Positions 8,934 to 19,011 are shown, counted from the stretch's first letter. The stretch is DNA of 64,000 nt from Candidatus Palauibacter scopulicola (GCF_947581915.1 NZ_CANPWG010000008.1:124001-188000); one strand, 5' to 3'. Program-made: numbers and translations. Notes: generated by a model not told the origin, from the sequence alone.

Positions 8934-8986
8934 CTATCCCCTGATCAGCGCTATCCCCTGATCAGCGGCTATCCCTCGATCAGCGG
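8934..8986. repeat. three tandem 17-18 bp repeats in the hppA leader
   Basis: Units at 8934-8950, 8951-8968 and 8969-8986. The first two share CTATCCCCTGATCAGCG; the third differs at two positions. Each contains a palindromic or near-palindromic TGATCA core. They fill the gap between the pth stop and the hppA start, ending about 19 nt before the GTG. They could be operator sites for a dimeric regulator or slippage-generated repeats in the leader mRNA. Confidence 0.7.
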
Positions 8987-8990
8987 GGAT

Positions 8991-9560
8991 TCACCCCGGA
9001 CGATTGAAGCGGTTCATCGCCGCTTCCGAGCCATGGTCCAGCCAGTACTCCACCGCTTCGGCGGCACGGGGGAAGGCGCCCAGCGCCGCCTCCTCCTCCG
9101 CCCGCGGCATCCGTGACAACGCCCAGGCCGCCAGGTCGATGCGCTCGTCCGGCGGCCGCCCGACGCCGAGCCTGAGGCGGCCGTAGTCGTCGGAGCCTAG
9201 ACTCGCCGATATCGAAGCGAGCCCTTTGTGCCCGCCCGGCGACCCCCTCGCCCGCAGGCGAAAGCGACCCGCCGGCAGCGCGACATCGTCGACGAGGACG
9301 AGCATGTCCGCCGCCGGGTCGAAGCGCCGACGACCCAGCAGCGCCGCCACCGCTTCGCCGCTCAGATTCATGTACGTCCGCGGCTTGTGGATCTCGACGC
9401 CGGGGCGCGCGGCCCCGACCGTCCACGCGGTGGGGCCGTCCGCGCGAAAGGGGCTCCCGCCCCAGCGGTGCGCCAGGCGGTCGGCGAGCCACCAGCCGAT
9501 GTTGTGCCGCGTGTCCCGGTACTTCGCGCCGGGATTCCCCAGAGCCAGCAGCAGCCGCAC
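8991..9560 (-). CDS. pth: peptidyl-tRNA hydrolase
   Basis: A 189-aa cytosolic esterase that frees tRNA from peptidyl-tRNAs dropped by ribosomes. The sequence shows the N-terminal LLLALGNPGAKY, catalytic His19 in TRHNIGWW, KPRTYMNLSG, LVDDVALPAG and SPGGHKGLASI, all at the usual spacing, and the length is normal for the family. It follows rplY by 33 nt in the common bacterial order prs-rplY-pth, so it is probably part of that transcript. Confidence 0.95.
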   Translation of the reverse strand: MRLLLALGNPGAKYRDTRHNIGWWLADRLAHRWGGSPFRADGPTAWTVGAARPGVEIHKPRTYMNLSGEAVAALLGRRRFDPAADMLVLVDDVALPAGRFRLRARGSPGGHKGLASISASLGSDDYGRLRLGVGRPPDERIDLAAWALSRMPRAEEEAALGAFPRAAEAVEYWLDHGSEAAMNRFNRPG

Positions 9561-9593
9561 AGTCCCCCGCGGATCGGTCCCCGGCCGTTCGGC

Positions 9594-10250
9594 TCAGCCC
9601 TCCTCCGCCTCGTCCTCCGGGGCCTCGGCCGCAGCCTCGGCCTCCGCCTCTCCCACTTCCTCGACCTCTTCCTCCTCCTCGACCTCCTCGACGGCAGGTG
9701 GCACGACGGTGCAGATCGTCAACCCCTCGTCGTCGAGGACCTCGACCCCGCCCGTATCGACATCCGAGACGTTCAGCGAATCGCCGATCTCGAGCTCCGA
9801 CACGTCGATGGTGAACTCGGACGGAATCTCGTTCGGCAGGCACTCGACTTCGATTTCGTGCCGGAGGTGCTGGAGTATCCCGCCCATCTCCACTCCGGCG
9901 GGAGTCTCGAGAAGGTGGAGCGGAACCGATACCCGGATCTTCACGTCCGCGCGGATCTCGAAGAAATCCACGTGCAGGAACTGCGGCCGATACGGGTGGC
10001 GCTGTATCTCGCGGATCAGCACCGGGCGCGGCTCGCCGCCGTCGACCTCGAGGTCGATCACCGTCGTGGCCGCGTGGATCCGGCTCAGGAGCCGGGAAAG
10101 CTCGTGCGTGTCCAGCGCCAGCGACTCGGCTTCGTCCCGGCGGCCGTACACGACCGCGGGCAACTGGCCGCTACGGCGAAGCTGCCGCGCGGCACCCTTG
10201 CCGGAGGTGGTGCGTGACCGCGCCGTCAGTTTGACGGATTCGTTCGTCAT
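9594..10250 (-). CDS. rplY: 50S ribosomal protein bL25 (general stress protein Ctc form)
   Basis: A 218-aa protein that binds the 5S rRNA region of the large subunit. The N-terminal half (to about residue 95) is the L25 domain, starting with KLTARSRTTSGKGAARQLRRSGQLPAVVYG. The C-terminal TL5/CTC domain includes VPLHLLETPAGVEMGGI and VECLPNEIPSEF. A very acidic Glu/Ala tail of about 35 residues closes it, as is common in CTC proteins. It lies between prs (20 nt upstream) and pth. Confidence 0.95.
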   Translation of the reverse strand: MTNESVKLTARSRTTSGKGAARQLRRSGQLPAVVYGRRDEAESLALDTHELSRLLSRIHAATTVIDLEVDGGEPRPVLIREIQRHPYRPQFLHVDFFEIRADVKIRVSVPLHLLETPAGVEMGGILQHLRHEIEVECLPNEIPSEFTIDVSELEIGDSLNVSDVDTGGVEVLDDEGLTICTVVPPAVEEVEEEEEVEEVGEAEAEAAAEAPEDEAEEG

Positions 10251-10269
10251 CTTTCTCTCTTACTTGCTC

Positions 10270-11235
10270 TTACTTGAACAGTTTGCTCACGGAGGTGTTC
10301 GCGTGCGTGCTCTCGATCGCCTGCGCGAGGAGGCTCGCCACCGACAGCACGGTCAGGTTCGGGAGCGCTTCCTGCACCCCCGGAGCGAGCGGCACGGTGT
10401 CCGTCACCGTGATCTCCTTCACGTCGGCCGAAGCGAGGCGCTCGAGCGCCGGTCCCGAGAAGAGCGGGTGCGTGGCGAGCACAAAGATGTCCAGCGCTCC
10501 GCGCTCCTTGAGCACTTCGATGGCCGACACCATGGTCCCGGCCGTGTCGATCATGTCGTCGGGCACGATGCAGTGCTTCCCTTCGACGTCGCCCACGATG
10601 TTCGAGACCTCGGCTTCGTTCGGCGCCGGACGCCGCTTGTCGATGATCGCGAGGTCCCCTCCGAGGCGGCGGGCGTAGCCGCGCGCCATCTTCGCCGCGC
10701 TCACGTCCGTCGCGACGACGACGAGGTTGTCCAGCTTCTTCATCTCGTAGTAGCGCCGGAAGACGGGGGCCGCGTACAGGTGGTCCACCGGGATGTCGAA
10801 GAAGCCCTGAATCTGGTGCTGGTGGAAATCGATCGAGAGGACGCGGTCCGCGCCAGCGGCCGTCATCAGGTTCGCGAGCAGCTTCGCCGCGATCGACACG
10901 CGCGGCTGATCCTTCCGGTCCGAACGCCCGTACCCGTAGTAGGGGACGACCGCGGTGACCCTCGCCGCCGAGGCGCGCTTCGCCGCGTCGAGCAGGATCA
11001 GGAGTTCGAGCACATTCTCCGCGGGCGGGTTCGTGGGCTGGATGAGGAAGACGTCGCGCCCGCGCACGTTCTCGTCGATGCGCACGAAGATCTCGCCATC
11101 GGCGAACCGCTTGATCGTGACGTCGCACAGCCGCTCTCCGAGCACGTCGGCGATCCCCTGCGCGAGGGCGGGATTCGCCGTACCCGAAAGCAGCATGATC
11201 GGACTCGTATGGAACGAGAAGTCCGTGGTATCCAT
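10270..11235 (-). CDS. prs: ribose-phosphate pyrophosphokinase
   Basis: A 321-aa enzyme making PRPP from ribose 5-phosphate and ATP for nucleotide, His and Trp synthesis. Motifs are KRFADGEIFVRIDENVRG, the flexible catalytic loop YYGYGRSDRKDQPR, the Mg/ATP region SIDFHQHQIQGFFD, and the PRPP-binding loop VPDDMIDTAGTM. The N-terminus (SPIMLLSGTANP) fits a start at ATG 11235. It is the first gene of the prs-rplY-pth run, behind a candidate sigma-70 promoter at 11393-11422. Confidence 0.97.
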   Translation of the reverse strand: MDTTDFSFHTSPIMLLSGTANPALAQGIADVLGERLCDVTIKRFADGEIFVRIDENVRGRDVFLIQPTNPPAENVLELLILLDAAKRASAARVTAVVPYYGYGRSDRKDQPRVSIAAKLLANLMTAAGADRVLSIDFHQHQIQGFFDIPVDHLYAAPVFRRYYEMKKLDNLVVVATDVSAAKMARGYARRLGGDLAIIDKRRPAPNEAEVSNIVGDVEGKHCIVPDDMIDTAGTMVSAIEVLKERGALDIFVLATHPLFSGPALERLASADVKEITVTDTVPLAPGVQEALPNLTVLSVASLLAQAIESTHANTSVSKLFK

Positions 11236-11392
11236 GCGTGTCGACTGGCTCGCTGGTCTGGTTCCGGCGCTCGCCGCTCCGCGCGCATGCAGCGCGCATG
11301 CAGCGCGCGCGAACCCTGCCGGAATGGAAGAGAAACTGTGTGGGTCCCGAACCCATGCGCCGCGGGGCCGAACCCCTGGGCGACAGCCGCCC

Positions 11393-11422
11393 AGACTATC
11401 GATTCACGCGGGTTTTTGTCAA
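11393..11422 (-). promoter_or_regulatory. candidate sigma-70 promoter of prs
   Basis: On the minus strand, TTGACA (11422-11417) is followed after 18 bp by TAGTCT (11398-11393). The -35 overlaps the stop codon of the upstream mscS gene. The transcript would have a leader of about 150 nt containing two direct copies of GCGCGCATGCA (near 11280-11305). The -10 is weak, so confidence is moderate. Confidence 0.4.
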
Positions 11423-12510
11423 CGAGCGTCCGACGTCGAGCGCCCCGGAATCGTGTAAACGACTTGCGTCGGGTACGCGAATTCGACGCCGTGCCGATCG
11501 AACCGTTCGTGGATCGCCAGCAGCACCGCCTGCTTGGCGTCCATGAAACGGGCATACTCCGGGACGGTCATGTAGAAGATGGTGTCGAACTCAATCGCGG
11601 AGTCCGCGAAGCCCGACAGGTGGCAACGGTCGAAGCGAGTCTCCTCCTGCGCCTCCACGATCTCCTCGATCCAGCCGGGGATCTGCGCCAGGAGGTCGCG
11701 CGGCGTGTCGTAGGTGACGCCGATCTTCAGCGCGCCGCGCCGGTCCTCCATGCGCCCCAGGTTGCGGATGCGGGTGTTGATCACGTCGCTGTTCCCGAGG
11801 ATGAGTTGCTCGCCCCCCAGACTCCGCAGCCGGGTCGTCTTGAGACCGATGTGCTCCACCGACCCCTGGAACTCGCCGATGACGAGGAAGTCGCCGATGA
11901 CGAAGGGCTTGTCGAGGATGATGGAGAGCGATGCGAGCAGGTCTCCGAGGACGTTCTGCGCCGCGAGGGCGACGGCGATGCCGCCGATGCCGAGGCCCGC
12001 CAGCAGGGCCGCCACTTCGACGCCGAGGTTGTCGAGGATGAGGAGGAGGACGACGGACCACACGGCGAGCCGGCCCACGAAGGAGAGCGCCCCGACCATG
12101 GTCACGGCCTCCGCGTCCTCGCCCGCAGTGGCGTCCACGAACCGCCGCACCCAGAAGGCGATCGCGGCGCTCGCCCAGATGCCGCCCTGGACGACGATGG
12201 CGATGACCGCGGCGCGGCGAATCACGAGCGCCACGACGGTATCGAGTTCGAGCACGAGCGAGGCGGCGAAGAGCGCGACGAAGAGGATGAGTCCGAACTT
12301 CGTCTCGCCGAGCACGTCCGCGACGAGATCGTCCAGCGAGGTGCGGGTCTGGCTCGCGAAGCGCGCGAACGCCCGCAGCGCATAGCGTTCGAGAAGCCAC
12401 AGCGCGAGGGTCGTGAGGGCGTAGGTGCCGGCCGCGAGCAGCCAGGTCGAAAGCGTGTTTCCGTAGATCGTCTGGTCCAGGCCCATGCCTCGAACTCCAG
12501 TGTCTGTCAT
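11419..12510 (-). CDS. MscS-family small-conductance mechanosensitive channel
   Basis: A 363-aa membrane protein that gates open under membrane tension during osmotic downshock. Four to five hydrophobic helices are followed by the pore-lining TM3, rich in Gly and Ala (LLAGLGIGGIAVALAAQNVLGD). The cytosolic beta domain comes next (DKPFVIGDFLVIGEFQGSVEHIG, then TTRLRS). The frame is open further upstream, but ATG 12510 (MTDTGVRG) places the first membrane helix correctly and avoids overlap with the DUF255 gene, whose stop is 24 nt upstream. Confidence 0.9.
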   Translation of the reverse strand: MTDTGVRGMGLDQTIYGNTLSTWLLAAGTYALTTLALWLLERYALRAFARFASQTRTSLDDLVADVLGETKFGLILFVALFAASLVLELDTVVALVIRRAAVIAIVVQGGIWASAAIAFWVRRFVDATAGEDAEAVTMVGALSFVGRLAVWSVVLLLILDNLGVEVAALLAGLGIGGIAVALAAQNVLGDLLASLSIILDKPFVIGDFLVIGEFQGSVEHIGLKTTRLRSLGGEQLILGNSDVINTRIRNLGRMEDRRGALKIGVTYDTPRDLLAQIPGWIEEIVEAQEETRFDRCHLSGFADSAIEFDTIFYMTVPEYARFMDAKQAVLLAIHERFDRHGVEFAYPTQVVYTIPGRSTSDAR

Positions 12511-12533
12511 GGGGAGATGTTGCCGTCGGGAGA

Positions 12534-14681
12534 TCAGGCGAGTTGTTCCATCATCTCCTGGATGTTGGTCGTCGGACGCCGGCAGGCGAAGCCGGTGCAA
12601 ACGTATGCCGTCGCCTTCCCGTCCAGCAGATCGTGCGGCGCGGTGAAGGGCGCGACCTCCGCGAGCGGGTCCCCGGCGGTCCCGCCGGGCGCTTCGGACG
12701 CATCGGTGGGGCGGCCCGCCGGCTTGAAGAGGACGGCCGTGCGCGGCGCGTAGCGGCCGGCGAGCGCAGCCAGCATGCGCTGCGTGCCAGGGTCGCCGGG
12801 GTCGCCGGTCACGACGACTTCCTGCGCCGGGCCCAGCGCGAGATCGAGCGCGACGAGCGACATCGTGTGCGCGGAGGGGGCACCGCCGACGGGGCCGGCG
12901 AGTGCCCCGCGCAGCGACTCCGCCCGGTCCAGGAGGTCGAGGTCGCCCGTGAGCCGGCCCAGCCTGAGGAGCACGTACCACGTCGTGGCGTTGGCCGAGG
13001 GCGTGGCGCCGTCGTACAGCTCCTTCTGCCGGACCGGCACGTCGCGCTGCGCCGCGTCCACGTTGAACACGCCGAGCCGCTCAGGGTCCCAGAACCGCTC
13101 CAGGAGCGGGTCGAGCAGGTCGCGCCCTGCGCGGAGCCAGCGCGGGTCGAACGTCGCCCCGTACAGCTCGATCAGCCCCCAGATGAGGCAGGCGTGGTCC
13201 GCCGCGCCCGCGGGGATCGCCGCGTCCCCCTCCCGGTAGCGATGGAGGAGCCGTCCCTCGGCGTCGCGCAACTGCCGGAGGATGAAGTCCGCCGCCCGCG
13301 CCGCCGCGCCGACGAGCGTTTCGTCGCCGAAGGCGAGGCCGCTCCGCGCCAGCGCCGCGATCATGAGCCCGTTCCAGTCCGTCAGGATCTTGTCGTCGAG
13401 CAGCGGGCGCTCCCGCGTCTCCCGCTGCTTGAACAGGACGCGGCGCGCCTCCTCCAGCCGTTCCTCGACGCGGCCGGCGTCCTCCCCCAGCGCCGCCGCG
13501 ATGTCGGCGGGCGTTTCCGCGGCGTGCAGGATGTTCTCGCCGGTCCGGAGCCCCGACGCCTCGTCGGCGAAGTTTCCGCGCGCCTCGACCCCGAAGGCGC
13601 GTCGCGCGAGCCCGGCCGCCTCCTCCCCCAGCGCCCGCGTCATCACTTCGTCGAACTCGTCCCGGGTCCACACGTAGAACGCCCCTTCGCGCCCCTCGCT
13701 GTCCGCGTCCTCCGCCGAATGGAAGCCGCCCTCCGCGTCCGTGAGGTCGCGCGCCACGTACTCGCAGATCTCGAGGGCCACCCTCCGGTGCGCCTCGTCG
13801 CCCGTCACCTGCCACAGCTCCGTGTACGCCATGGCAAGCAGCGCCTGGTCGTACAGCATCTTCTCGAAGTGGGGGACGAGCCAGCGGGCGTCCGTCGAGT
13901 AGCGGTGGAAACCGTACCCGACGTGGTCGAAGACGCCTCCCCGCCGCATGGAGACGAGCGTCTTCTCCACCATCTCCACGCCGCGCCGGTCGCCCGTGCG
14001 GTCGCTCCAGCGCAGGAGGAAGAGGAGTTGATGCGGTGCCGGGAACTTCGGAGCCCGGGAGAACCCTCCCTGGTGGGGGTCGAAGCGGGCCCGCAGGTCG
14101 CTGAAGCCGCGGCGGAGCGTCTCCTCGTCGAGCGCGCCCTCCCCGGAACCGAGCCCGCGGACCTCGACCTCCCGGATGGCGGCCAGAGCCGAAGCCCCGG
14201 CCGCCTCCGCATCCGCCCGGCGCTCACGCCACACAGACGCGAGCCGCGGCAGCAGATCCAGCATCCCCGCCCGCCCCGCCACGCTCTCGCGCGGAAAATA
14301 GGTGCCGGCGAAGAAGGGCTGCTTGTCCGGCGTCATCACGATCGTGAGCGGCCATCCCCCCTGCCCCGTCATGAGTTGGCACGCCGTCATGTAAACGCCG
14401 TCGATGTCCGGCCGTTCCTCGCGGTCCACCTTGATCGGCACGAAGTCCCGGTTGAGGAGCGCGGCCACATCCTCATCCTCGAAGGACTCGCGCTCCATGA
14501 CGTGGCACCAGTGGCAGGTCGCATACCCAATGGAGAGGAAGATCGGGCGGTCCTCGGCACGGGCGAGCGCGAAGGCCTCTTCCCCCCACGGAAGCCAGTC
14601 CACGGGATTGAAGGCGTGCTGGAGAAGGTAGGGACTCTTCTCCCGCGCAAGTCGGTTGGGGCGGGGGCCGGAATCAGGCAT
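12534..14681 (-). CDS. DUF255 thioredoxin-fold protein (YyaL/SPATA20 type)
   Basis: A 715-aa cytosolic protein. The N-terminal thioredoxin-like DUF255 domain has [13 protein letters not shown] and the redox motif CHWCHVM at residues 56-62, then [23 protein letters not shown]. The remaining 500 residues form an (alpha/alpha) barrel like that of the N-acylglucosamine 2-epimerase/cellobiose epimerase superfamily, with [17 protein letters not shown] and [12 protein letters not shown]. The family is widespread and full length here; its biochemical role is not established. It stands just downstream of tRNA-Gln. Confidence 0.92.
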   Translation of the reverse strand: MPDSGPRPNRLAREKSPYLLQHAFNPVDWLPWGEEAFALARAEDRPIFLSIGYATCHWCHVMERESFEDEDVAALLNRDFVPIKVDREERPDIDGVYMTACQLMTGQGGWPLTIVMTPDKQPFFAGTYFPRESVAGRAGMLDLLPRLASVWRERRADAEAAGASALAAIREVEVRGLGSGEGALDEETLRRGFSDLRARFDPHQGGFSRAPKFPAPHQLLFLLRWSDRTGDRRGVEMVEKTLVSMRRGGVFDHVGYGFHRYSTDARWLVPHFEKMLYDQALLAMAYTELWQVTGDEAHRRVALEICEYVARDLTDAEGGFHSAEDADSEGREGAFYVWTRDEFDEVMTRALGEEAAGLARRAFGVEARGNFADEASGLRTGENILHAAETPADIAAALGEDAGRVEERLEEARRVLFKQRETRERPLLDDKILTDWNGLMIAALARSGLAFGDETLVGAAARAADFILRQLRDAEGRLLHRYREGDAAIPAGAADHACLIWGLIELYGATFDPRWLRAGRDLLDPLLERFWDPERLGVFNVDAAQRDVPVRQKELYDGATPSANATTWYVLLRLGRLTGDLDLLDRAESLRGALAGPVGGAPSAHTMSLVALDLALGPAQEVVVTGDPGDPGTQRMLAALAGRYAPRTAVLFKPAGRPTDASEAPGGTAGDPLAEVAPFTAPHDLLDGKATAYVCTGFACRRPTTNIQEMMEQLA

Positions 14682-14698
14682 GGAAATTAGACATGGGA

Positions 14699-14769
14699 TT
14701 GGCCCCCCAGGGGTCGAACCTGGATCATCGGCTCCAAAGGCCGGTGTCTTGCCATTAGACGAGGGGCCA
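14699..14769 (-). tRNA. tRNA-Gln (anticodon TTG)
   Basis: A cloverleaf can be folded by hand. The acceptor TGGCCCC pairs with GGGGCCA, giving the U1-A72 pair typical of glutamine tRNAs. The D-arm is GTC-TAATGGCAA-GAC, the anticodon loop CTTTGGA (anticodon TTG), and the T-arm CCAGG-TTCGACC-CCTGG. The outermost anticodon-stem pair is a C-A mismatch. The discriminator is A, and CCA is not encoded. It lies between ispE and the DUF255 gene. Confidence 0.95.
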
Positions 14770-14877
14770 GAGGCGCCGAAGATGGCGCGATCCGGCGAGC
14801 GGCGTCAAACCGCGCCGGTGCCTCCCGTGGACCCCGCCTGGACCCGGCCTGAGCGCCGGCTCGGCCTCCGACCGGCC

Positions 14878-15849
14878 TCAGACGGGGAGTGCGACATCCA
14901 GGATCCGGGGGCCTTCGGCGCCTTCGGAGGCGGCCAGCGTTCGGCGGGCGCGGGCGCGCTCGGCCTCGTCGCGGAAGATCGCGAACAGCGTCGAGCCCGA
15001 TCCCGTCATCGCGGCCAGCGCCGGATCGCACGACCCAAGCCCGTCGAGGAGTTCCGACAGTTCCGGATGCCGGGCGAGGACGGGAGCTTCGAGGTCGTTT
15101 CGGGCGAGGCGTTCGAGGGAGTCCCACTCCGCCATCCGCGTCGCGCCCGGAAGGACGGAGGCGGCGCCGACGTCCTCGTCCCCGCGGCCGAGCCAGCCGT
15201 ACGCCTCGGGCGTGGAAACGTGGATGCCGGCGCAGACGAGCAGCGCAGGACGGGGGCGCGGGGGGCGGAGCGGGAGGAGGCGGCGGCCGCGCTCCCAGCC
15301 CAGCGCCATCGGCACGCCGATCAGCGCGAAGGGCACGTCGCTGCCGATCTCGCCCGCAAGCTCCACGAGTTCCCGCGTCTCCAACCGGGGCCAGCGGGCG
15401 GCGAGGAGGCGCAGCGTCGCGCCGGCGTCCGCGCTCCCGCCGCCGAGCCCGCTCCCCATGGGGATTCGCTTGGTGAGGCGGATGTGCACCGCGGGCCACG
15501 TCCGCCTGCCGAAGGCCCGCTCGAAGAACCGCTGCGCCGCCCGCCGGCACAGGTTGTCGGGACCATCGGGGACGCCATCGGCCAGGGGTCCATCGACGGA
15601 GAGGGTGATGCCGCGCCCGGCGCCCTCCGACTCAGCGCCCTCCGGTTCGGCGCCCCCCGGCCGGCCCCGCGCGGGCCCGGCCGCTGAGAGGGTCACCGTG
15701 TCGGACAGGCTTGTGCGGGCGAGCAGGGTTTCGACGCCGTGAAAGCCCGTTTCGTCCCTGGCGAACACGCGCAGGCGCAGGTTGACCTTCGCGTGCGCTT
15801 CGGCCGTCCCGGTCTCCCCGAGGCCCGCCACCTCTCCGACTCCCGTCAC
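14878..15849 (-). CDS. ispE: 4-diphosphocytidyl-2-C-methyl-D-erythritol kinase
   Basis: A 323-aa GHMP kinase of the non-mevalonate isoprenoid pathway. It has the N-terminal AHAKVNLRLRVFARDETGFH, the ATP loop IPMGSGLGGGSADAGATLR, the catalytic Asp in EIGSDVPFALIG, and the C-terminal MTGSGSTLFAIF. A Gly/Ala/Glu-rich insertion near residues 58-80 is longer than usual. Start GTG 15849 has a GAGGGG run just upstream. It follows the UPF0104 gene by 28 nt. Confidence 0.95.
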   Translation of the reverse strand: MTGVGEVAGLGETGTAEAHAKVNLRLRVFARDETGFHGVETLLARTSLSDTVTLSAAGPARGRPGGAEPEGAESEGAGRGITLSVDGPLADGVPDGPDNLCRRAAQRFFERAFGRRTWPAVHIRLTKRIPMGSGLGGGSADAGATLRLLAARWPRLETRELVELAGEIGSDVPFALIGVPMALGWERGRRLLPLRPPRPRPALLVCAGIHVSTPEAYGWLGRGDEDVGAASVLPGATRMAEWDSLERLARNDLEAPVLARHPELSELLDGLGSCDPALAAMTGSGSTLFAIFRDEAERARARRTLAASEGAEGPRILDVALPV

Positions 15850-15877
15850 CCCTCGCTCGTCCCCTCTGCGGCGCTCG

Positions 15878-16927
15878 TCACGCCGAGGCCTCCGGGGCCG
15901 AAGTCTCCGGGGTCGACGTCTCCGGGCCCGGGGCCTCGCTCCGCCCCAGTTCGCGGCGGCTGATTCCGAGGCGCCGCATGTACCAAATCCCCAGCACCGT
16001 GATGGGCAGGAAGGTGAGGATGTGGTAGCCCGCGGCGAAGCTGATGATCCTCGCGGGCTCGATCTGGTGGAGTTCGAGCGCGACGCGGGCGGCCGCCTCG
16101 AACGGTCCGAAGAACCCCGGCGTGGACGGGATCGCGACCGCGAAACTGATCGTCGTCTGGAGGACGAGCGCGCCGAGGAACCCCGGGCCGACGATGCCGA
16201 AGGCGAGAAACCCGAGATAGAACGAGGCGGCGTTCCAGGCCCAGACGGCGAACGACCACAGCATCGCGCGGGCGAAGACGTGCGCGTGGCGCAGCGCCCC
16301 GAGGCCGTCCACGAACGCGGAGAGCACGTCCATGATGCGGTTGGCGACGCGGTCGGGCGCGACCCGGCGGGACCACCTGGCCGCCAGCCGGAGGAAGCGG
16401 TCCGGCGAGCGGACGAGGAGGGCGAGCGCGAGCAGGCTCGCGGAGACGAGGACGACCCCCAGGGTGAACAGGTCCCGCAGCGTCCCGGAGGCGGCTTCGT
16501 CCACCCCGACGATGAAGAAGGCGGGGACGAGGAACACCATGAGGACGATTGCGTCGAGCAGGCGCTCCACGACGAGCGAGGCGAGCGCGGCGCTCAGGGG
16601 CACCGGGGTGATCCGCGACAGCGAGTAGGCGCGGACGAACTCTCCGAGCCGGCCGGGCAGGACGTTGTTCGCCATGAAGCCGATGCACACGGCCGCGTAG
16701 CGCGAACCGAACGGCAGACTTCCGTTCGAGGCGCGGAGGAGGATCTCCCACCGTATCGCGCGGAGGTTGAAGGTGAGCGTGGCCACGACCGTCGCAGCGA
16801 TGAGCAGCCAGACGTTCGCCTCGCCCAGGTGTCGGAGGAGTTCGGCCGCCGAGACGCCCCGCAGCGCCCAGACCAGAAGCGCGACGGAGACGAGGGCGCC
16901 GACGAGGACTGTGAGACGGCCTCTCAC
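15878..16927 (-). CDS. UPF0104 / lysylphosphatidylglycerol synthase-like transmembrane protein
   Basis: A 349-aa polytopic membrane protein of the YbhN/AglD/MprF-N family. It has about eight hydrophobic segments and the conserved [29 protein letters not shown] and [11 protein letters not shown] motifs. The family is linked to lipid flipping or transfer. The longest frame starts inside pdxJ; I prefer GTG 16927, which overlaps the pdxJ stop as GTGA and begins right before the first helix. No MprF-type synthase domain is present. Confidence 0.88.
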   Translation of the reverse strand: MRGRLTVLVGALVSVALLVWALRGVSAAELLRHLGEANVWLLIAATVVATLTFNLRAIRWEILLRASNGSLPFGSRYAAVCIGFMANNVLPGRLGEFVRAYSLSRITPVPLSAALASLVVERLLDAIVLMVFLVPAFFIVGVDEAASGTLRDLFTLGVVLVSASLLALALLVRSPDRFLRLAARWSRRVAPDRVANRIMDVLSAFVDGLGALRHAHVFARAMLWSFAVWAWNAASFYLGFLAFGIVGPGFLGALVLQTTISFAVAIPSTPGFFGPFEAAARVALELHQIEPARIISFAAGYHILTFLPITVLGIWYMRRLGISRRELGRSEAPGPETSTPETSAPEASA

Positions 16928-17679
16928 CCGCGCGCCTCGCGCACGAGTTCCGACATCTCGAGCACCGCGCGTTCGATCCCCACGAGCACGGAGCGGCTCA
17001 CGATCGAGTGGCCGATGTTGAGTTCCTCGCACTCCAGGATCGCCGCCACCGGCTGGACGTTCTCGTAGGTGAGCCCGTGTCCGGCGTGCACCGCGAGGCC
17101 GGCGCCCTCGGCCCGCATCGCCGCCTCCTCCAGCCGCGAGAGTTCACGGTCGGCGCTCGCCCGGTCCGGGGCGTTGGCGTATTCGCCGGTGTGAAGTTCG
17201 ATCGCCGCCGCACCCGCCTCGGCCGAGGCGTCGACGGAGGCGGGATCGGGGTCGATGAAAAGCGACGTGCGGATCCCGGCGTCCTGGAGCCGCGCCACGG
17301 CGGCGGCGATGCGGGCGGGATCGACGGACAGGTCGAGCCCGCCTTCGGTCGTCAGTTCCTCCCTCTTCTCGGGCACGAGCGTGGCCTGAGCCGGGCGCCA
17401 GCTCTCGGCGAGGGCGAGCACCTCCTCCTCGGCCGCGAGTTCGAGGTTGACGAAGGTGCGGACGGTCGCCAGCAGGAGTTCCACATCACGGTCCTGGATG
17501 TGCCGGCGGTCCTCGCGGAGGTGCACGGTGATCCCGTTCGCGCCCCCGAGTTCGGCGAGGACGGCGGCCCGCACCGGGTCGGGCTCGTCCGTGCCGCGCG
17601 CCTGCCGGACGGTCGCCACGTGATCGATGTTCACGCAGAGCCGGCAATCGACCAGATGCGAGAAGCTGCTGTTCGCCAT
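16924..17679 (-). CDS. pdxJ: pyridoxine 5'-phosphate synthase
   Basis: A 251-aa TIM-barrel enzyme that condenses 1-deoxy-xylulose 5-phosphate with 3-amino-2-oxopropyl phosphate in vitamin B6 synthesis. Motifs are [15 protein letters not shown] at the N-terminus, [42 protein letters not shown] and [12 protein letters not shown]. Start ATG 17679 has GGGAG at the proper spacing. It is followed by the UPF0104 gene with a GTGA overlap. Confidence 0.96.
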   Translation of the reverse strand: MANSSFSHLVDCRLCVNIDHVATVRQARGTDEPDPVRAAVLAELGGANGITVHLREDRRHIQDRDVELLLATVRTFVNLELAAEEEVLALAESWRPAQATLVPEKREELTTEGGLDLSVDPARIAAAVARLQDAGIRTSLFIDPDPASVDASAEAGAAAIELHTGEYANAPDRASADRELSRLEEAAMRAEGAGLAVHAGHGLTYENVQPVAAILECEELNIGHSIVSRSVLVGIERAVLEMSELVREARG

Positions 17680-17724
17680 GATGTGCTCCCGGTGCTCCCG
17701 TTTTCGGCTCGACCGTCCGCCGCG

Positions 17725-19011
17725 TCAGGCGGCGTCGGCCCGCTCCACGACCAGGCCGCTCTCGCGCCAGCGGCCGGCCACTCCGGCGGGCACGCGGGCC
17801 ACGATGACCACGCACCCCGCTTCGTACGCGCGCTCCAGCACCTCGCCCTCCCGGTACGCCTCGGCGAGCCGCGCGCCGTCCCCGGCCGGCAGGCTCACCC
17901 GCACCGTCTCGAGGCGGGCCCTCATCGCGGCTTGAAGGGCCTCGCGCAACGGCTGCAGCCCGCCCCTCTCCACGACGGAGGTCAGGACGTGCGGCCGACC
18001 GTCCGCCGCGGCCCGCTCGCGCAGCGCCCGCTCCTCCTCGTGCGTGAGCCGGTCGATCTTGTTGAAGACCTCGATCACGGGACGGTCCGCCACGCCGGCC
18101 TCCGCCAGCACCTCCTCCACGGCCTCGCGCTGCTCGTCCCGGCTCGGCGACGAGGCGTCGATCACGTGCAGGAGGAGGTCCGCTTCGGCGAGTTCCTCCA
18201 TAGTCGCCCGGAAGGACGCCACGAGATGGTGCGGCAGCTTCCGGATGAACCCGACCGTGTCGGTGAGGAGGATCGGGCCCGGACCTTCGAGATCGCAAAC
18301 CCGGGTCGCCGAGTCCACCGTCGCGAACAGCCGGTCCTCCACGAAGACGTCGGAGCCCGACAGCGCGCGCAGGATGGAGGACTTGCCCGCGTTCGTATAG
18401 CCCGTGAGCGCCACGGTGAACTGCTCGCTCCGCGCCCGGCGCTGCGTGACGCGCGCCCGCGCGATGTGGTCGAGCTTGCGCCGCAGCCGGGCCAGGCGCC
18501 GGTCGATGAGCCGGCGGTCGGTTTCGATCTGCTGCTCCCCGGGCCCGCGCGCGCCGATGCCTCCGCCCTCTCGCGAGAGGTGGGTCCACATCCGCTTCAA
18601 CCGTGTCCGCATGTACTGAAGCTGGGCGAGTTCGACCTGGAGCTTCGCTTCCGAGGTCCGGGCCCGGAGCGCGAAGATGTCGAGGATGAGTTCGGTCCGG
18701 TCGAGCGCGCGCACGCCGAGCGCGGTTTCGAGGTTCGCGCCCTGGGCCGGCGTGAGTTCCTCGTCGAAGATGGCGAGCGTCGCGTCGTGCTCCCGGAGCG
18801 CCCGCCCCAGGCTTTCGACCTTCCCCTTGCCGATGTAGGTCGAGGCGTTCGGCGTGCGCAGCCGCTGGACGACGGCGCCCCGGACATCGGCTCCCGCCGT
18901 CCCGGCGAGACGGGCGAGTTCCTCGAGGTGTTCGTCCACCGTCTCCTGGGGCATGTCGCGCGGCGGCGCCCCCACGAGCACCGCGCGTTCCGTCGCCTCG
19001 TCCGACCTCAC
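17725..19011 (-). CDS. hflX: GTPase HflX
   Basis: A 428-aa ribosome-associated GTPase that splits stalled or stressed ribosomes. The N-terminal HflX domain has the glycine-rich ASTYIGKGKVE and GGGIGARGPGEQQIETDRR; the G domain has G1 GYTNAGKSS, G3 DTVGF and G4 NKID. Length is normal. Start GTG 19011 overlaps the rarA stop as GTGA, so the two are coupled. Confidence 0.96.
   Translation of the reverse strand: MRSDEATERAVLVGAPPRDMPQETVDEHLEELARLAGTAGADVRGAVVQRLRTPNASTYIGKGKVESLGRALREHDATLAIFDEELTPAQGANLETALGVRALDRTELILDIFALRARTSEAKLQVELAQLQYMRTRLKRMWTHLSREGGGIGARGPGEQQIETDRRLIDRRLARLRRKLDHIARARVTQRRARSEQFTVALTGYTNAGKSSILRALSGSDVFVEDRLFATVDSATRVCDLEGPGPILLTDTVGFIRKLPHHLVASFRATMEELAEADLLLHVIDASSPSRDEQREAVEEVLAEAGVADRPVIEVFNKIDRLTHEEERALRERAAADGRPHVLTSVVERGGLQPLREALQAAMRARLETVRVSLPAGDGARLAEAYREGEVLERAYEAGCVVIVARVPAGVAGRWRESGLVVERADAA

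Noticed and set aside
6852-9116. Plus-strand 754-residue open frame opposite hppA and pth
   Set aside because: A mirror frame of GC-rich coding DNA: low-complexity Arg/His/Asp composition and no family resemblance. The opposite strand carries a full-length pyrophosphatase.
11236-11418. Possible tRNA or small RNA in the prs leader
   Set aside because: Some stems can be drawn, but no cloverleaf with a TTC loop and matching acceptor could be formed; better read as a promoter and leader.
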